Source: Planctomycetaceae bacterium
Lineage (GTDB): Bacteria; Planctomycetota; Planctomycetia; Gemmatales; Gemmataceae
Direction of reading: 5' to 3'
Assembly: GCA_013823135.1 (NCBI GenBank)
Contig: PNLP01000003.1
Span: forward strand, 124,001 to 188,000
Length of the DNA: 64,000 nt
This document shows positions 63,470-64,000 of the stretch, piece by piece. Under the pieces are notes generated by a model. That model worked only from the letters and a program-made list of their open reading frames with translations, ran no database searches and was not told where the DNA came from. Numbering within the stretch: the stretch's first letter is position 1; each line of letters opens with the position of its first letter. The position numbers and the translations under genes are program-made.

Positions 63470-63516
63470 CTGGTTGCCGTTCGCCCTTTGGCGCGTTACC
63501 TTGTGCCCGTCGAATC

Positions 63517-63534
63517 GGGGGACACACGTCCCCC
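63517..63534. terminator. Small hairpin after the acyltransferase gene
   Basis: Seven-base stem GGGGGAC / GTCCCCC with ACAC loop, 48 bases after the acyltransferase stop and 29 bases before the next start. No U-run, so it could be a terminator or a leader element. Confidence 0.4.
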
Positions 63535-63562
63535 CACTCGCCCGCCCCACAAGGTCCCACCC

Positions 63563-64000
63563 ATGCGCCACATCCTCCCGCTCGCTGCTTTCGCACTGCT
63601 CGCTGCGGCGTTCTTGCAACCCGCCAACGCCGTCGATGACTACGCCCTCGGTGGCGACTCCATGCCGCAGAAGGACGTGCCCAAAGGCAAGGTCACGCAA
63701 TTCAAGTGGACCACCAGCAAGGTCTACGAAGGAACCGAGCGCGATTGCTGGCTCTACGTCCCCGCTCAGTACGACGGCAAGACCCCTGCGTGTGTGATGG
63801 TCTTCCAGGATGGCGGCGGCTACGTCGGCGAGAAGGGTGCGTTCCGCGTGCCGGTCGTGTTCGATAACCTCATCCACGCCAAACAAATGCCCGTCACCGT
63901 GGGGATCTTTATCAACCCGGGGACGTTCCCGGCCGCGAACGGCAAAGGTGGCCGCTCGAACCGCAGCTTCGAGTACGACACGCCTTCCAACCAGTACGCG
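63563..64000 (+). CDS. Secreted esterase-like protein, C-terminus beyond window
   Basis: 146 codons in the window. Signal peptide MRHILPLAAFALLAAAFLQP; then KVTQFKWTTSKVYEGTERDCWLYVPAQYDGKTPACVMVFQDGGGYV and VFDNLIHAKQMPVTVGIFINPG (key parts CVMVFQDGG and VFDNLIH), which resemble the esterase D/enterochelin esterase alpha/beta-hydrolase group. The catalytic Ser-Asp-His are beyond the edge. Frame open at 64000. Confidence 0.82.
   Translation, partial: MRHILPLAAFALLAAAFLQPANAVDDYALGGDSMPQKDVPKGKVTQFKWTTSKVYEGTERDCWLYVPAQYDGKTPACVMVFQDGGGYVGEKGAFRVPVVFDNLIHAKQMPVTVGIFINPGTFPAANGKGGRSNRSFEYDTPSNQYA

Overview
The window reads as a piece of a chromosome from a GC-rich planctomycete, most likely of the Gemmata/Gemmataceae type. 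The reasons are gene content: a DUF1549/DUF1553 plus DUF1501 plus WD40 gene set, a cytochrome-c/WD40 fusion, a BBP7-like outer-membrane barrel, zinc-ribbon-anchored membrane proteins, small secreted proteins resembling the TIGR03066/TIGR03067 families, an ECF sigma factor directly before a membrane Ser/Thr kinase, and an AroDE fusion. It is ordinary housekeeping and lineage-specific chromosome, not phage or plasmid. I saw no rRNA, tRNA or CRISPR array.

Layout. 1-5.7 kb: a minus-strand run of lipoprotein, EttA-type ABC-F ATPase, LolD-type ATPase and FtsX-type permease (cut by the window edge). 5.8-8.4 kb: two surface-glycan genes (GT9 glycosyltransferase, polysaccharide pyruvyl transferase) of visibly lower GC. 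9-16 kb: small secreted and membrane proteins, a heme protein, a Rieske ferredoxin, a CYTH protein and a zinc-ribbon membrane protein. 15.7-16.9 kb: queC-queD for 7-deazaguanine. 17.4 kb: a 0.1 kb IS4-like MITE. 17.6-21.7 kb: WD40, DUF1501 and DUF1549/1553 genes. 21.9-25.5 kb: a 1208-residue zinc-ribbon/beta-propeller protein. 25.65 kb: rpmG. 26-30.4 kb: aroDE, aroK, prepilin peptidase and hisH. 30.4-32.9 kb: sigma factor and kinase. 32.9-35.8 kb: dapB and thrC, with a GxxExxY nuclease-like gene between them framed by 52-bp inverted repeats. 36-43 kb: a TolC-like lipoprotein, a sugar-kinase/pyrophosphorylase fusion with a GalU-like partner, and a BBP7 barrel. 43-50.6 kb: membrane protein, aminotransferase, GDPD, VWA protein, bS21 and the cytochrome/WD40 fusion. 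50.6-57 kb: potassium channel, PHP-like protein, aminoacyl-protein transferase, mqnD and an amino-acid ABC transporter with a binding-protein/permease fusion. 57-64 kb: hrpB, an ImpE-like protein, a Gfo/Idh oxidoreductase, a dual-specificity phosphatase, an LpxL-type acyltransferase and the start of a secreted esterase.

The most unusual content is non-coding. Several families of dispersed palindromes recur; all three intergenic gaps of the 0-5.7 kb minus-strand run and both gaps of the 17.6-21.7 kb run hold one. Larger nested inverted-repeat structures lie at 25.9 kb, 27.7-28.0 kb and 33.7-34.4 kb. The last of these encloses a nuclease-fold gene and is the best candidate for an under-described mobile unit. 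A 78-bp sequence recurs at 36.0 and 62.2 kb, and a palindrome of the intergenic type appears to have inserted inside the hrpB reading frame.

All protein identifications come from reading motifs by eye. No homology search was run.
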